In this document: piece after piece, positions 16,852 to 25,738 of the stretch
How positions within the stretch are numbered: the first letter of the stretch is position 1
How the letters are laid out: every line of letters starts with the position of its first letter
NCBI RefSeq assembly: GCF_010501055.1
Contig: NZ_QVMO01000016.1
Coordinates: 8,948 to 67,425, forward strand
DNA: 58,478 nt
Direction: 5' to 3'
Source of the DNA: Dysgonomonas sp. 521
GTDB taxonomy: Bacteria > Bacteroidota > Bacteroidia > Bacteroidales > Dysgonomonadaceae
Notes under the pieces: model-generated
Database searches by the model: none
What the model was told of the DNA's origin: nothing
What the model saw: only the letters and a program-made list of their open reading frames with translations
Translations under genes and position numbers: made by a program

Positions 16852-17070
16852 TAGAGTTTATATTCAATAAAAGAGTAAGATGCATATTTTTAGGAGTTTT
16901 AGTTGCCACGACTTTCAAGTCGTGGATAATAATACAGATAGAAAACGACTTTAGTCAAAACATTTTGGCTAAAGCCATTATCTGATTAGACTATTATCCT
17001 CCAGCTAAAGCAGGAGGCAATTAAATCACAGAGAATAAACAATATATAATCTTATTGAATATAAACTCTA
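16852..17070. mobile_element. 219-bp MITE-like element, family B, copy 1
   Basis: Perfect terminal inverted repeats begin TAGAGTTTATATTCAATAA (16852-16870) and end with its complement at 17052-17070. Internal hairpins include CCACGACTT/AAGTCGTGG (16902-16923) and CCTCC/GGAGG around 17000. A second copy at 54244-54462 is the same length and orientation and differs at three positions by eye. If TA is the duplicated target, the element proper starts at GAG, as in IS630/mariner-type MITEs; this is inference. Confidence 0.8.
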
Positions 17071-17112
17071 ATAAGTACTTAATAAATATAAACCCTTTAA
17101 AACATACCGGAT

Positions 17113-17949
17113 ATGAGAAATCTATTTATACTACTCCTCGCTACAACTTTCATTGCCATATCCAGTAATGGCAAGAGTATGGGAAACACCCCTGACAATG
17201 CCTGGAAATTCGATTCCCTGACCGTGTCGAAAAGAGTGTACGTCGACAATGATGAAACAAAAGACGGGATGCTGATCGACCTCAATTTTGTATACCCTGT
17301 ATCAGTATCGGGTAACCTGAACCTGAAAGAGATTCAAAATATCTTTGCCTGTATTATTGTGGGAAAACCTGATTTTCGGGGAACACCACACGAAGCCATG
17401 AACAAAGTACAGGCGGATTATACTGCCGATGCCGAGGAACTTGCCGGCATTCACGCCACCGAAGACTCCGATTTCCCTCACTTCTCCAATTATGAATACA
17501 ACAGGTCCAGCAAAATAAGTATGGAAACAGAATCTTTGGTTACCGCTTCCATATACGACTATACCTATACAGGCGGAGCACATGGTTTATATGGAGTAAG
17601 TTACTACAATATAGACAAGAAAACAGGAACCCTGATAAAAGAAGAACAGCTGTTCGTGCCGGGTTATAAGGATAAACTCGCGGTATTAATACAAAATGAG
17701 ATAAGCAGGAGAAATAATCTGCATGACGACGAAGAAGAAATCGGGCTTCTGGTCGATTTGCAAGACGTAGGACCGAATGATAACTTCTACTTTGGCAACG
17801 AAGGCATAGTTTATGTATATAACATTTACGAAATTACCCCATATGCACAGGGAATAGTAGAGATCACAATACCATACGATCAAGTGACCCCGCTGGTCAA
17901 CAAACCGTATTTGTCCGTCATCCGTAATCTGAGACAGGAACTAAAATAA
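17113..17949 (+). CDS. DUF3298-containing exported protein
   Basis: This 278-residue protein has a signal peptide (about 1-20) and the two-part DUF4163/DUF3298 organisation: an N-terminal beta-rich half and a C-terminal half with YTGGAHGLYGVSYYNID (about 156-172), a hallmark of the family. Related domains are found in RsiV-like lysozyme-sensing anti-sigma factors, but no anchor or sigma-binding segment is present here. Function unknown, probably periplasmic. It stands alone between two repeat elements. Confidence 0.85.
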   Translation: MRNLFILLLATTFIAISSNGKSMGNTPDNAWKFDSLTVSKRVYVDNDETKDGMLIDLNFVYPVSVSGNLNLKEIQNIFACIIVGKPDFRGTPHEAMNKVQADYTADAEELAGIHATEDSDFPHFSNYEYNRSSKISMETESLVTASIYDYTYTGGAHGLYGVSYYNIDKKTGTLIKEEQLFVPGYKDKLAVLIQNEISRRNNLHDDEEEIGLLVDLQDVGPNDNFYFGNEGIVYVYNIYEITPYAQGIVEITIPYDQVTPLVNKPYLSVIRNLRQELK

Positions 17950-17971
17950 AATATGATAAAATATTTTGGAG

Positions 17972-18006
17972 AAATTTAAACAGGCTCTAAGAGTCTGTTT
18001 AAATTT
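17972..18006 (+). terminator. hairpin after the DUF3298 gene, formed by two abutting repeat ends
   Basis: AAATTTAAACAG (17972-17983) and CTGTTTAAATTT (17995-18006) are perfect complements, and GCTC/GAGT extend the stem, leaving a 3-base loop. It lies 22 bp after the stop codon. It has no strong T-run, so terminator function is uncertain. Confidence 0.45.
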
Positions 18007-18205
18007 TATAGCAAATCTTTTTTATAGTTATTTTTAGATGGATTTTATCATTTTTGCTAGCCGAACCAACGGTCAGCGGAGCTAATTAGCGGGCTAAACC
18101 AAGAGTAAAAAGGGGAAAATACGCTAAAAAGAACATAAAAAAATTGCTAAGAACTATTGACCTGAACCTGTAATAAAAATTTTCGCTAAAATTTAAACAG
18201 GCTCT
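17990..18205. mobile_element. 216-bp MITE-like element, family A, copy 2
   Basis: The ends are inverted copies of AGAG(C/T)CTGTTTAAATTTTA (left 17990-18009, right complement 18186-18205). The interior has no gene. An extra solo end lies directly left (17972-17989). The right end is about 14 bp from the ribD -7 box. Related copies are at 1-152, 47609-47700 and 52934-52987. Confidence 0.7.
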
Positions 18206-18218
18206 AAAATAACCTTGA

Positions 18219-18226
18219 TAAATTTG
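18219..18226 (+). promoter_or_regulatory. ribD -7 box
   Basis: TAAATTTG matches TAnnTTTG 28 bp upstream of the ATG at 18255. The matching -33 region would fall inside the end of the repeat element, which has no clear TTG there. Confidence 0.45.
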
Positions 18227-18254
18227 CGTTTCTCTTTTGAAGAAACCCAAAAGA

Positions 18255-19301
18255 ATGATTGTTGACGAAAAATATATGTATCGCTGCCTGCGACTGGCCA
18301 CCAACGGAAAAGGATTTGTTAGTCCTAACCCAATGGTAGGGGCAGTGGTAGTCTATGACGGAAAGATCATAGGCGAAGGATTCCACCACGAATATGGCAA
18401 AGCACACGCCGAAGTGAACGCCATTGCCAGTGTGAAAGACAAATCCCTGCTGAAAGAATCTACAATATATGTTTCGCTGGAGCCTTGTGCTCATCATGGA
18501 AAAACCCCGCCTTGCGCACAATTGATCATCGACAATCAAATCCCCCGTGTAGTCATCGCCTGTCTCGATCCTTTTCCCTCCGTATCGGGACGTGGTGCGA
18601 AAATGCTGCAAGATGCCGGGATAGAAGTAGCTATCGGCGTACTGGAACAGGAAGCGCTGGCTCTGAATAAAGAGTTCTTTACAGCACAAAAAAAGGACAG
18701 GCCATATATATACCTGAAATGGGCGCAAACCAAAGACGGCTTTATAGATAAAGCCCGCCCCGAAGGAGAAACTCCCCAGCCGACTCCTATATCCAACGAT
18801 TTCTTCCGGATGCTTGTACATAAAAAGAGGGCGAGAGTTCCCGCCATTATGATAGGGACCAACACCGCAGTGAAAGACAATCCGTCACTTACAACACGGT
18901 ATTGGTATGGCAAAAACCCGGTACGGGTAATCCTCGACAGGCAGGGACGTATACCTCAGGACTATACCATCTTCGACGGTAACGTTGAAACGATCATATT
19001 CACTGAAAAAGAACCATTATCCGACATTAAAAACGTGACCTGCATACAGGTTCCCTTCGATGAGGATTTGCTGTACAACGTATTTGCAACATTAAAGAAA
19101 CGGAAAATTATTTCCATACTTGTAGAAGGAGGCCGTGAATTGCTCCAAAGCATTATCGACAAACGATTATGGGACGAGGCATTCATCGAAATTTCAGACA
19201 TTACATTCGGTGACGGAGTAAGGGCGCCCATTATAGCCGGACATATATTGAATGAGTGGAAATGGGAAGCATCCAGACACGTTCATATACGTTTAGCATA
19301 A
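18255..19301 (+). CDS. ribD: bifunctional riboflavin deaminase/reductase RibD
   Basis: This 348-residue protein has an N-terminal cytidine-deaminase-like domain (about 1-145) with the zinc motif HAE (51-53) and PCAHHGKTPPC (77-87), and a C-terminal DHFR-like reductase domain (about 148-348) with YLKWAQTKDGFI and LVEGGRELLQS. It converts diaminohydroxyphosphoribosylaminopyrimidine through two steps of riboflavin synthesis. The frame is open to a TTG at 18237, but that lies only a few bases after the predicted transcription start, so ATG 18255 is preferred. It is monocistronic, and ribH is at 5475-5972. Confidence 0.95.
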   Translation: MIVDEKYMYRCLRLATNGKGFVSPNPMVGAVVVYDGKIIGEGFHHEYGKAHAEVNAIASVKDKSLLKESTIYVSLEPCAHHGKTPPCAQLIIDNQIPRVVIACLDPFPSVSGRGAKMLQDAGIEVAIGVLEQEALALNKEFFTAQKKDRPYIYLKWAQTKDGFIDKARPEGETPQPTPISNDFFRMLVHKKRARVPAIMIGTNTAVKDNPSLTTRYWYGKNPVRVILDRQGRIPQDYTIFDGNVETIIFTEKEPLSDIKNVTCIQVPFDEDLLYNVFATLKKRKIISILVEGGRELLQSIIDKRLWDEAFIEISDITFGDGVRAPIIAGHILNEWKWEASRHVHIRLA

Positions 19302-19329
19302 CTATAAAATTATATAAATATTAGATTTA

Positions 19330-19362
19330 TTGACGTGTAAGCCGAAATTCTTTCTATTTTTG
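19330..19362 (+). promoter_or_regulatory. promoter of the DUF6242 gene
   Basis: A -33 TTG (19330-19332) and -7 TATTTTTG (19355-19362) are 22 bp apart, about 33 bp upstream of the ATG at 19395. Confidence 0.55.
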
Positions 19363-19394
19363 CACATTGATATTGAATAAAACTGTTTAAACTA

Positions 19395-20771
19395 ATGAAA
19401 TTGAAGCAAATTTCTCAACTATTATTCGCAATATTCTCGATAGTTACACTCGGCTCGTGTAATGATGATTCTACAACGACTACGGTAGGGGCTTCCGCTG
19501 ATGCCCAGATTTATGCTTTTAAGTTATCGGCAACAGCCGTAAACGCAATAGACTCTGTGAATTATCCGATAATGGCAAAGACCAAATTCTCGATAGATCA
19601 GTTCAGGACACTCATCTACAACCCTGATTCATTGCCATATAAAACAAAACTAAAGAAATTTGCCGCATCCATTACATATTCCTCATCAGGCACATACAAG
19701 CTTCAATTAGTTTATCCCGATTCTATAGCCGACTGGAACGGTACCGACTCTATCGATTTTTCAACAAATCCAAAAATCAGGGTAACCGCCGCGAATGGGA
19801 TTAACACCCGGGAATATACAATAAATATAAGGGTACACAAGGTAGACCCGGACACCCTGATATGGAATAATATCGGATCGCAGCCAACTACCGTGGGCAA
19901 GCAAAAAACACTGCTGAAAGATGCTACCTTCCATACATTCTCTATCGATGCCGACGGAAAATTATATCTGTATAAGGCTGCAAAATCAAACACCCTTACC
20001 TGGGCAAAACAAGCTGTAGCAACAGGGCTTACCGCTTCATCTATCGATCTGGGAAGTATAACCCTTTTCGACAATACATTCTATGCTATAAGCAATACTA
20101 AACAAGCATACAGCTCTACCGACGGAATTAGCTGGGCTGCCCTGAATGATAACGTACATGCCATATTCGGAATCTTGCCTGCTGCAAATGCAAGCGACGA
20201 CTCCCTTCTGGTTGCGACAAAGGTAGATGGCAAGTATTACTTTGCAACGACGGTGGATATGAAAGACTTAAACGTAGTAGAAAATATAAGCAGTGATCCG
20301 TTGTCAAATGAAATAGTAGGCGATTTCCCTGCCTCAGGGTTCTCATCAGTGACTATCTACAACAGAACGAACGTGAACGCTAATATGCTGACGATTACAG
20401 GTGGAAATGACTTTAATGGTAATTCGACAAACCTTACATGGTCGTTACGCGCAGGAGAAAACAAACTGGAAGTCATATCCAATCAGAATAACAAGCTATT
20501 TTCAGCAAATATGGGAATCAGCACTTTCCTTTACGATGGCTACCTGTTTGCGCTGACAAAAAATGTATTATACAAAACAACCAGCGCCGGAGCGAAATGG
20601 GTTGTTGCCCCGTCAAAAGAAGCGTTGGACTCCAATGTTCCGAAAGCATACGGGCAATCGATCATCGTAGACGAAGAAAATTATATATGGATATTCGGAG
20701 GAATGTCCAGTTCGGGCTCAATCCCTGTGCGTCAAATCTGGAGAGGCCGGCTCAACCATCTTATCCCTTAA
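19395..20771 (+). CDS. DUF6242 family lipoprotein
   Basis: This 458-residue protein has a lipoprotein signal (lipobox VTLGSC, Cys near 22), an acidic Asp/Ser/Thr tether, an N-terminal beta-sandwich-like region (about 30-150, containing SSSGTYKLQLVYPDS) and a C-terminal repeat region resembling kelch or sialidase-type blades (WNNIGSQPTTVGK, WIFGGMSSSG). I recall this layout as DUF6242. It is likely a surface or periplasmic lipoprotein of unknown role. It starts a co-directional run leading to bamA; the next gene begins 81 bp on with its own promoter. Confidence 0.8.
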   Translation: MKLKQISQLLFAIFSIVTLGSCNDDSTTTTVGASADAQIYAFKLSATAVNAIDSVNYPIMAKTKFSIDQFRTLIYNPDSLPYKTKLKKFAASITYSSSGTYKLQLVYPDSIADWNGTDSIDFSTNPKIRVTAANGINTREYTINIRVHKVDPDTLIWNNIGSQPTTVGKQKTLLKDATFHTFSIDADGKLYLYKAAKSNTLTWAKQAVATGLTASSIDLGSITLFDNTFYAISNTKQAYSSTDGISWAALNDNVHAIFGILPAANASDDSLLVATKVDGKYYFATTVDMKDLNVVENISSDPLSNEIVGDFPASGFSSVTIYNRTNVNANMLTITGGNDFNGNSTNLTWSLRAGENKLEVISNQNNKLFSANMGISTFLYDGYLFALTKNVLYKTTSAGAKWVVAPSKEALDSNVPKAYGQSIIVDEENYIWIFGGMSSSGSIPVRQIWRGRLNHLIP

Positions 20772-20813
20772 CTGCTGAATGTTTAAAATCAACAGTTTGC
20801 ATACTTATTGTCT

Positions 20814-20821
20814 TACTTTTG
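20814..20821 (+). promoter_or_regulatory. putative -7 box for the DUF6089-uppS-bamA run
   Basis: TACTTTTG fits TAnnTTTG, 31 bp upstream of ATG 20853. A TTTG lies at 20796-20799 but the spacing (14 bp) is short. Confidence 0.4.
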
Positions 20822-20852
20822 CGTTAGATAGATATTGAATAACAGATTTATA

Positions 20853-21560
20853 ATGAGAAAAGAGAAACAAATATTAGCTTTTATACTTACTGCTATCTCT
20901 CTCTTCTCGTCTATAGCTGTCAGGGCACAGGATGACTACAAGTACGAAATAGGCGGAATGGCAGGAACATCTTTTTATATGGGAGATGCCAACAAAACAA
21001 AACTGTATCAGGATCCGGGCTTATCGGCCGGCGTTGTTTTCAGATACAACAAGGATTTGCGATGGTCTGTGAAAAGTAATTTTGTGATCGGGCATGTTTC
21101 AGGAGATACTAAAAATTCGGGGAATAAATTCCCGTTCGACCAACAAGCCTCCTTCAGCAGGATGTTTTATGAGCTGGGAAGCCAGATTGAGTTTAATTTT
21201 TTCAATTACAGTGATAAGTTTGGCTATTTAGGGGCAAAGCGTATGACTCCGTATGTTTTCACTGGCGTAGGACTAACATTCGGTTCGGGGAAAAAAACAT
21301 TTTTAGATGCCAATATCCCTATAGGTATCGGCCTGAAATATAAGATGAAAGACCGGCTGAATATAGGATTTGAATTCTCGTTCCGTAAACTGTTCAGTGA
21401 CTCGTTTGATGTAACTGAAAAAAACGGACAGTTCGACCTGGATAGCCCTTACAATATAAAAGGCAGTATATTCAAAAATAATGACTGGTACTCCCTCACT
21501 ATGTTTACCATAACATGGGACTTTGGGGCAAGGATATGCCCTTGTTTAAATTCTGATTAA
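20853..21560 (+). CDS. DUF6089 family outer membrane beta-barrel protein
   Basis: This 235-residue protein has a signal peptide (about 1-25, ending AVRAQ) followed by a beta-rich sequence with alternating aromatic strands (YKYEIGGMAGTSFYMGD, MTPYVFTGVGLTFG), typical of small outer-membrane barrels. The family is common just upstream of uppS and bamA in Bacteroidota. The frame is open to a TTG at 20835, but ATG 20853 gives the proper signal peptide. It lies 18 bp before uppS and probably belongs to the same transcript. Function unknown; an envelope role is inferred. Confidence 0.85.
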   Translation: MRKEKQILAFILTAISLFSSIAVRAQDDYKYEIGGMAGTSFYMGDANKTKLYQDPGLSAGVVFRYNKDLRWSVKSNFVIGHVSGDTKNSGNKFPFDQQASFSRMFYELGSQIEFNFFNYSDKFGYLGAKRMTPYVFTGVGLTFGSGKKTFLDANIPIGIGLKYKMKDRLNIGFEFSFRKLFSDSFDVTEKNGQFDLDSPYNIKGSIFKNNDWYSLTMFTITWDFGARICPCLNSD

Positions 21561-21578
21561 TTTAAAAACAAATAATAG

Positions 21579-22328
21579 ATGTCATATTTTGACCAAATAG
21601 ACAAAAGTAGAATACCCCAGCATATAGCTGTTATCATGGACGGTAACGGACGTTGGGCAAAGCGTCAAAATCTGGACCGTTCTTTTGGACACAAGGAAGG
21701 GATAGTAGCGGTACGCAGGGCTATCGAGGCCGCGGCCAAGGCTCAAATATCCTACATTACGCTTTACACATTTTCTACCGAAAACTGGAAAAGACCGGAA
21801 GAAGAGGTAAAAGCCCTCATGGCTCTGATGATACAAGCTGTAGCTAGTGAGACCCCCGATCTTATAAAAAATAATATACGGGTCAAAGTAATCGGAGAAA
21901 TAGACCGTCTGCCGGATGACACGAAGAAGGCGCTTGACCTTTGCCTGGAACAAACATCCATCTGTACCGGCACCACCGTTATTCTGGCTCTGAGCTACTC
22001 CTCGAAGTGGGAGATAACCGAAGCCATGAGAGAAATAGCAGCAGATGTGAAATCAGGAAAGATAAACATTGACGATATTGAAGAGTCATTAATACCTCAA
22101 TATTTATCAACAAAGGGAATTCCAGACCCTGATATACTGATAAGAACCGGAGGAGAGCTGCGGATAAGTAATTTCCTGCTTTGGCAAATTGCCTATTCGG
22201 AACTTTATTTTACTGACGAACTCTGGCCTGAATTTAATGAAGACTCATTATACAAGGCCGTTCTGGATTTTCAGAACAGGGAACGCCGTTTTGGAAAGAC
22301 CAGTGAGCAGGTGTCCAACAATTCATAG
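21579..22328 (+). CDS. uppS: isoprenyl transferase (undecaprenyl diphosphate synthase)
   Basis: This 249-residue cis-prenyltransferase makes undecaprenyl diphosphate, the carrier lipid for peptidoglycan and O-antigen synthesis. Visible are the catalytic motif MDGNGRWA (20-27, with Asp21), the GHKEG segment (37-41) and the C-terminal RTGGELRISNFLLWQ (about 188-202), which binds the homoallylic diphosphate. Length is typical. It is followed after 72 bp by bamA, the usual neighbour in this phylum. Confidence 0.97.
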   Translation: MSYFDQIDKSRIPQHIAVIMDGNGRWAKRQNLDRSFGHKEGIVAVRRAIEAAAKAQISYITLYTFSTENWKRPEEEVKALMALMIQAVASETPDLIKNNIRVKVIGEIDRLPDDTKKALDLCLEQTSICTGTTVILALSYSSKWEITEAMREIAADVKSGKINIDDIEESLIPQYLSTKGIPDPDILIRTGGELRISNFLLWQIAYSELYFTDELWPEFNEDSLYKAVLDFQNRERRFGKTSEQVSNNS

Positions 22329-22400
22329 GACACGATCACTACCCAAACGCCTTTTTAACACTAATATAAATATTTTTCGATAATAATTCCAGACCAAAAT

Positions 22401-25082
22401 ATGTTCAATAAAGGTTTATTCTTTCTTACCATCTTCCTTTGCTCTATTTTCATCGGAGTACAGGCTCAGGAAACAGACAGCACCGAAATAAAAAATGTAA
22501 ACAAGGCTCTTGAAGCCAATGTGCAGGATTTGCCTGTAATATCATACAACTCCAGCAAACGGTATGAAATAGCAGACCTGAAAATCAGCGGGCTGGTGAA
22601 TCCTATGTATGAGGATTATACATTGTTTGGCTTCGCACAGCTACAGGTAGGCGATGTGATCGAAATACCGGGCCCTGAGATTACCAATGCTGTACGCCGG
22701 TTCTGGAAACAAGGACTATTTTCCGACATTAAGATTGCTGCCACAAAGATAGAGGATGATAAAATATGGCTGGATATATACCTGAAGGAAAGGCCTCGTA
22801 TATCCGATATTGTATATACGGGAATGAAAAAATCGGAAAAGCAAGACATCGCGGCAAAGGTAGGCATGGTCAAAAACCTACAGATAACCCCTTACCAGAT
22901 GGATCGGGCAAAGACTATTATCAAAAAATATTTTGACGAAAAAGGGTTCAACAAAGCCGAAATAAGTCTATCCGAAACCCCCGATTTATCGAAAGAAAAT
23001 CATGTAATACTCAATATAGACGTTGTAAAGAAAAACAAAACGAAAGTAAACAGGATTACAATAGAAGGCAACGAAGAAGTTACTGCCAGAGCTCTGGAAA
23101 AAGCAATGAAAAAGACCAGGCACAAAAGCAACTTTAAGTCTTGGTTAGCCAACTTCTTACGTTCGACTAAATATGTTCCGGAAAGCTACGAAGAGGATAA
23201 AGAAAACCTGATATCGAAATACAATGAGTTAGGATACCGTGACGCTACCATAGTATGGGATACCGTTTATACAGCGGAAGCCGAAAACAAGCCTGACAAA
23301 GTAAATATAGAGATCAAAGTAGATGAAGGGCAGAAATACTACATCAAAGACATAAAATGGGTAGGTAATACCATATACCAGACATGGCAGCTGCAAACAC
23401 AGCTAAACATGAAGCCCGGCGATGTATACAACCAGAAGAAGCTGACAGAGCGCTTGCTGGTGGACGATGGTGCCGTAATGAATACATTCTATCAGAATCA
23501 CGGTTATCTGTTCTCTAATGCCGACCCGGTAGAAGTAAACATAGAAAATGACTCTATCGATCTCGAGATACGTATTACCGAAGGGCCTGTAGCCACAATC
23601 CGGCGGGTATCCATATCGGGGAATGACCGTGTATACGAAGATGTGGTACGCCGCGAACTCAGGATAAGGCCGGGTGCGCTATATAGCCGCGACGACATTA
23701 TCCGTTCGATCCGCGAAGTAGCCCAGATGGGACACTTCGATGCCGAACAATTGAGTAATCCGAAGATTGATCCCGATCCGGAATCAGGAACAGTAGACAT
23801 AGGCTTGCCTCTGGTATCTAAAGCTAACGACCAGGTTGAATTTTCTGCCGGTTGGGGACAAACGGGTATCATCGGTAAGTTGAGTTTAAAATTCACGAAC
23901 TTCTCATTGAAAAACCTGTTTAATCCGGGTTCTTACAAGGGTATCATACCACAGGGAGAAGGACAAACGCTGACTTTAAGCGCCCAGACGAACGCAAAAT
24001 ATTACCAATCATATTCCGTATCATTCGTAGACCCTTGGTTTGGAGGTAAGCGTCCTAATTCACTATCGGTAGGAGCATACTATTCACGCCAGACAGACAT
24101 CAACAGCAATTATATCAATAACTCTTACGGATACGGGTACGGGTACGGATATGGCTATGGATATGGTGGTTACGGCGGTTACGGCAGCGGATACGGAGAT
24201 TACAGTATTGCCTCCGACCCGAATAAATCTATAACGATGATTGGGGTATCTGTGGGGTATGGTAAGCGCTTGTCATGGCCCGACGACTATTTCTTCGCAC
24301 AGGCCGAACTGTCTTACCAACGGTATAGCATGAAAGACTGGGCATACTTCATCGTAAAAGACGGGGTAGCAAACAACCTGAGCCTTAACCTGTCGTTGAA
24401 CAGACGCTCGATAGATAATCCGATATATACCCGCCGCGGTACGGATATGTCCCTGAGCTTGCAGATAACACCTCCATTCTCGCTGTGGGACGGCAAAGAC
24501 TATGCAAACATGCCGAAGGTTGATAATTACTACGAATCCAGCGAGAAGTTTAAATGGATAGAATATCATAAATGGAAATTCAAAGCGAAGACTTATACAT
24601 CTTTAGCTTCCGTTACCAAAACCCCGGTTTTGATGACCCGTGCCGAATACGGTTTTGTAGGGTATTTCAACAAAAACAAAAAGTCTCCGTTCGAAACATT
24701 CTATATGGGGGGCGACGGTATGTCGGGATATTCAAGCACCTACGCTACCGAAACCATCGGACTGCGCGGATATGAAAACGGATCGTTGGGTACTCAGGCC
24801 AGCGCGTATACACGGCTTGCCCTTGAGTTAAGATACCCGCTGATACTCGAACCATCGTCTACAATATATTTATTAGGATTTGTAGAAGCAGGTAATGCAT
24901 GGAATGATATAAATAAATTCAATCCGTTCGACCTGAAACGTTCTGCCGGATTTGGAGCACGTATCATGTTACCGATGATCGGACTTATGGGTATAGACTG
25001 GGCTTACGGATTCGACCCTATCAACGGTTCGCGCGACAGTAGCGGAAGCCAGTTCCACTTCATTATCGGACAAGAGTTCTAA
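22401..25082 (+). CDS. bamA: outer membrane protein assembly factor BamA
   Basis: This 893-residue Omp85 protein inserts beta-barrel proteins into the outer membrane. It has a signal peptide (about 1-22, ending GVQAQ), a series of POTRA domains (about 45-470) and a C-terminal 16-strand barrel ending in Phe. Barrel signatures include GLRGYENGSLG (about 791-801). An extracellular-loop position (about 576-600) carries a low-complexity Tyr-Gly array, a striking local feature. It sits between uppS and two Skp-like chaperones, the normal Bacteroidota order. BamB, C, D and E homologues are not in the window. Confidence 0.97.
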   Translation: MFNKGLFFLTIFLCSIFIGVQAQETDSTEIKNVNKALEANVQDLPVISYNSSKRYEIADLKISGLVNPMYEDYTLFGFAQLQVGDVIEIPGPEITNAVRRFWKQGLFSDIKIAATKIEDDKIWLDIYLKERPRISDIVYTGMKKSEKQDIAAKVGMVKNLQITPYQMDRAKTIIKKYFDEKGFNKAEISLSETPDLSKENHVILNIDVVKKNKTKVNRITIEGNEEVTARALEKAMKKTRHKSNFKSWLANFLRSTKYVPESYEEDKENLISKYNELGYRDATIVWDTVYTAEAENKPDKVNIEIKVDEGQKYYIKDIKWVGNTIYQTWQLQTQLNMKPGDVYNQKKLTERLLVDDGAVMNTFYQNHGYLFSNADPVEVNIENDSIDLEIRITEGPVATIRRVSISGNDRVYEDVVRRELRIRPGALYSRDDIIRSIREVAQMGHFDAEQLSNPKIDPDPESGTVDIGLPLVSKANDQVEFSAGWGQTGIIGKLSLKFTNFSLKNLFNPGSYKGIIPQGEGQTLTLSAQTNAKYYQSYSVSFVDPWFGGKRPNSLSVGAYYSRQTDINSNYINNSYGYGYGYGYGYGYGGYGGYGSGYGDYSIASDPNKSITMIGVSVGYGKRLSWPDDYFFAQAELSYQRYSMKDWAYFIVKDGVANNLSLNLSLNRRSIDNPIYTRRGTDMSLSLQITPPFSLWDGKDYANMPKVDNYYESSEKFKWIEYHKWKFKAKTYTSLASVTKTPVLMTRAEYGFVGYFNKNKKSPFETFYMGGDGMSGYSSTYATETIGLRGYENGSLGTQASAYTRLALELRYPLILEPSSTIYLLGFVEAGNAWNDINKFNPFDLKRSAGFGARIMLPMIGLMGIDWAYGFDPINGSRDSSGSQFHFIIGQEF

Positions 25083-25168
25083 TGTATTTAACATTATTTA
25101 CGAACAGGCTAATAAACTAAAATGTTAACTGTGTGTCTAATACTTATAACACATTTAAATTTACAGTT

Positions 25169-25684
25169 ATGAAAAGAATATTTTTACTATTTGCTCTATT
25201 TATCAGTATCGCGGCCGGCAGCTATGCTCAAAAGTTTGCATTGATAGATATGGATTATATATTAAAGAATATCAGTACCTACGAAACAGCCCAGGAACAG
25301 CTGAATGTGATGTCGAAAAAATGGCAGGGCGAAGTAGATAAAGTGCAACAGGAAGTAAAGAACATGTACAAATCCTATCAGTCGGATTTAGTTTTCTTAT
25401 CTGCCGACCAAAAGACCAAAAGGGAAAATGAGATTGTAGAAAAAGAAAAAAGCCTGCAAGAACTAAACCGTAAATATTTTGGGCCCGAAGGCGAACTGTT
25501 CAAAAAAAGAGAAGCCTTGATAAAGCCTATTCAGGACGACATCTATACGGCAATAAAAGAAATCTCCGAAGCCAAAGGATATCAGCTTGTACTGGACAGG
25601 GCATCTGCCGAAAGTGTTATTTTTGCTTCTCCGAGGATCGATATAAGTAATGAAGTTTTATCAAAACTCGGATATTCAAAATAA
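25169..25684 (+). CDS. OmpH/Skp family periplasmic chaperone (first of two)
   Basis: This 171-residue protein has a signal peptide (about 1-21, ending GSYAQ) and a long alpha-helical, charged coiled-coil body typical of Skp jellyfish-like trimers that hold unfolded outer membrane proteins for BamA. The frame extends upstream to a GTG at 25133, but ATG 25169 gives a clean signal peptide. It follows bamA by 86 bp and precedes a paralogue. Confidence 0.92.
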   Translation: MKRIFLLFALFISIAAGSYAQKFALIDMDYILKNISTYETAQEQLNVMSKKWQGEVDKVQQEVKNMYKSYQSDLVFLSADQKTKRENEIVEKEKSLQELNRKYFGPEGELFKKREALIKPIQDDIYTAIKEISEAKGYQLVLDRASAESVIFASPRIDISNEVLSKLGYSK

Positions 25685-25738
25685 TTATTTATATTTGTCT
25701 CCTAAATAACGAATAACTAATTAAATTAACTTATAACT

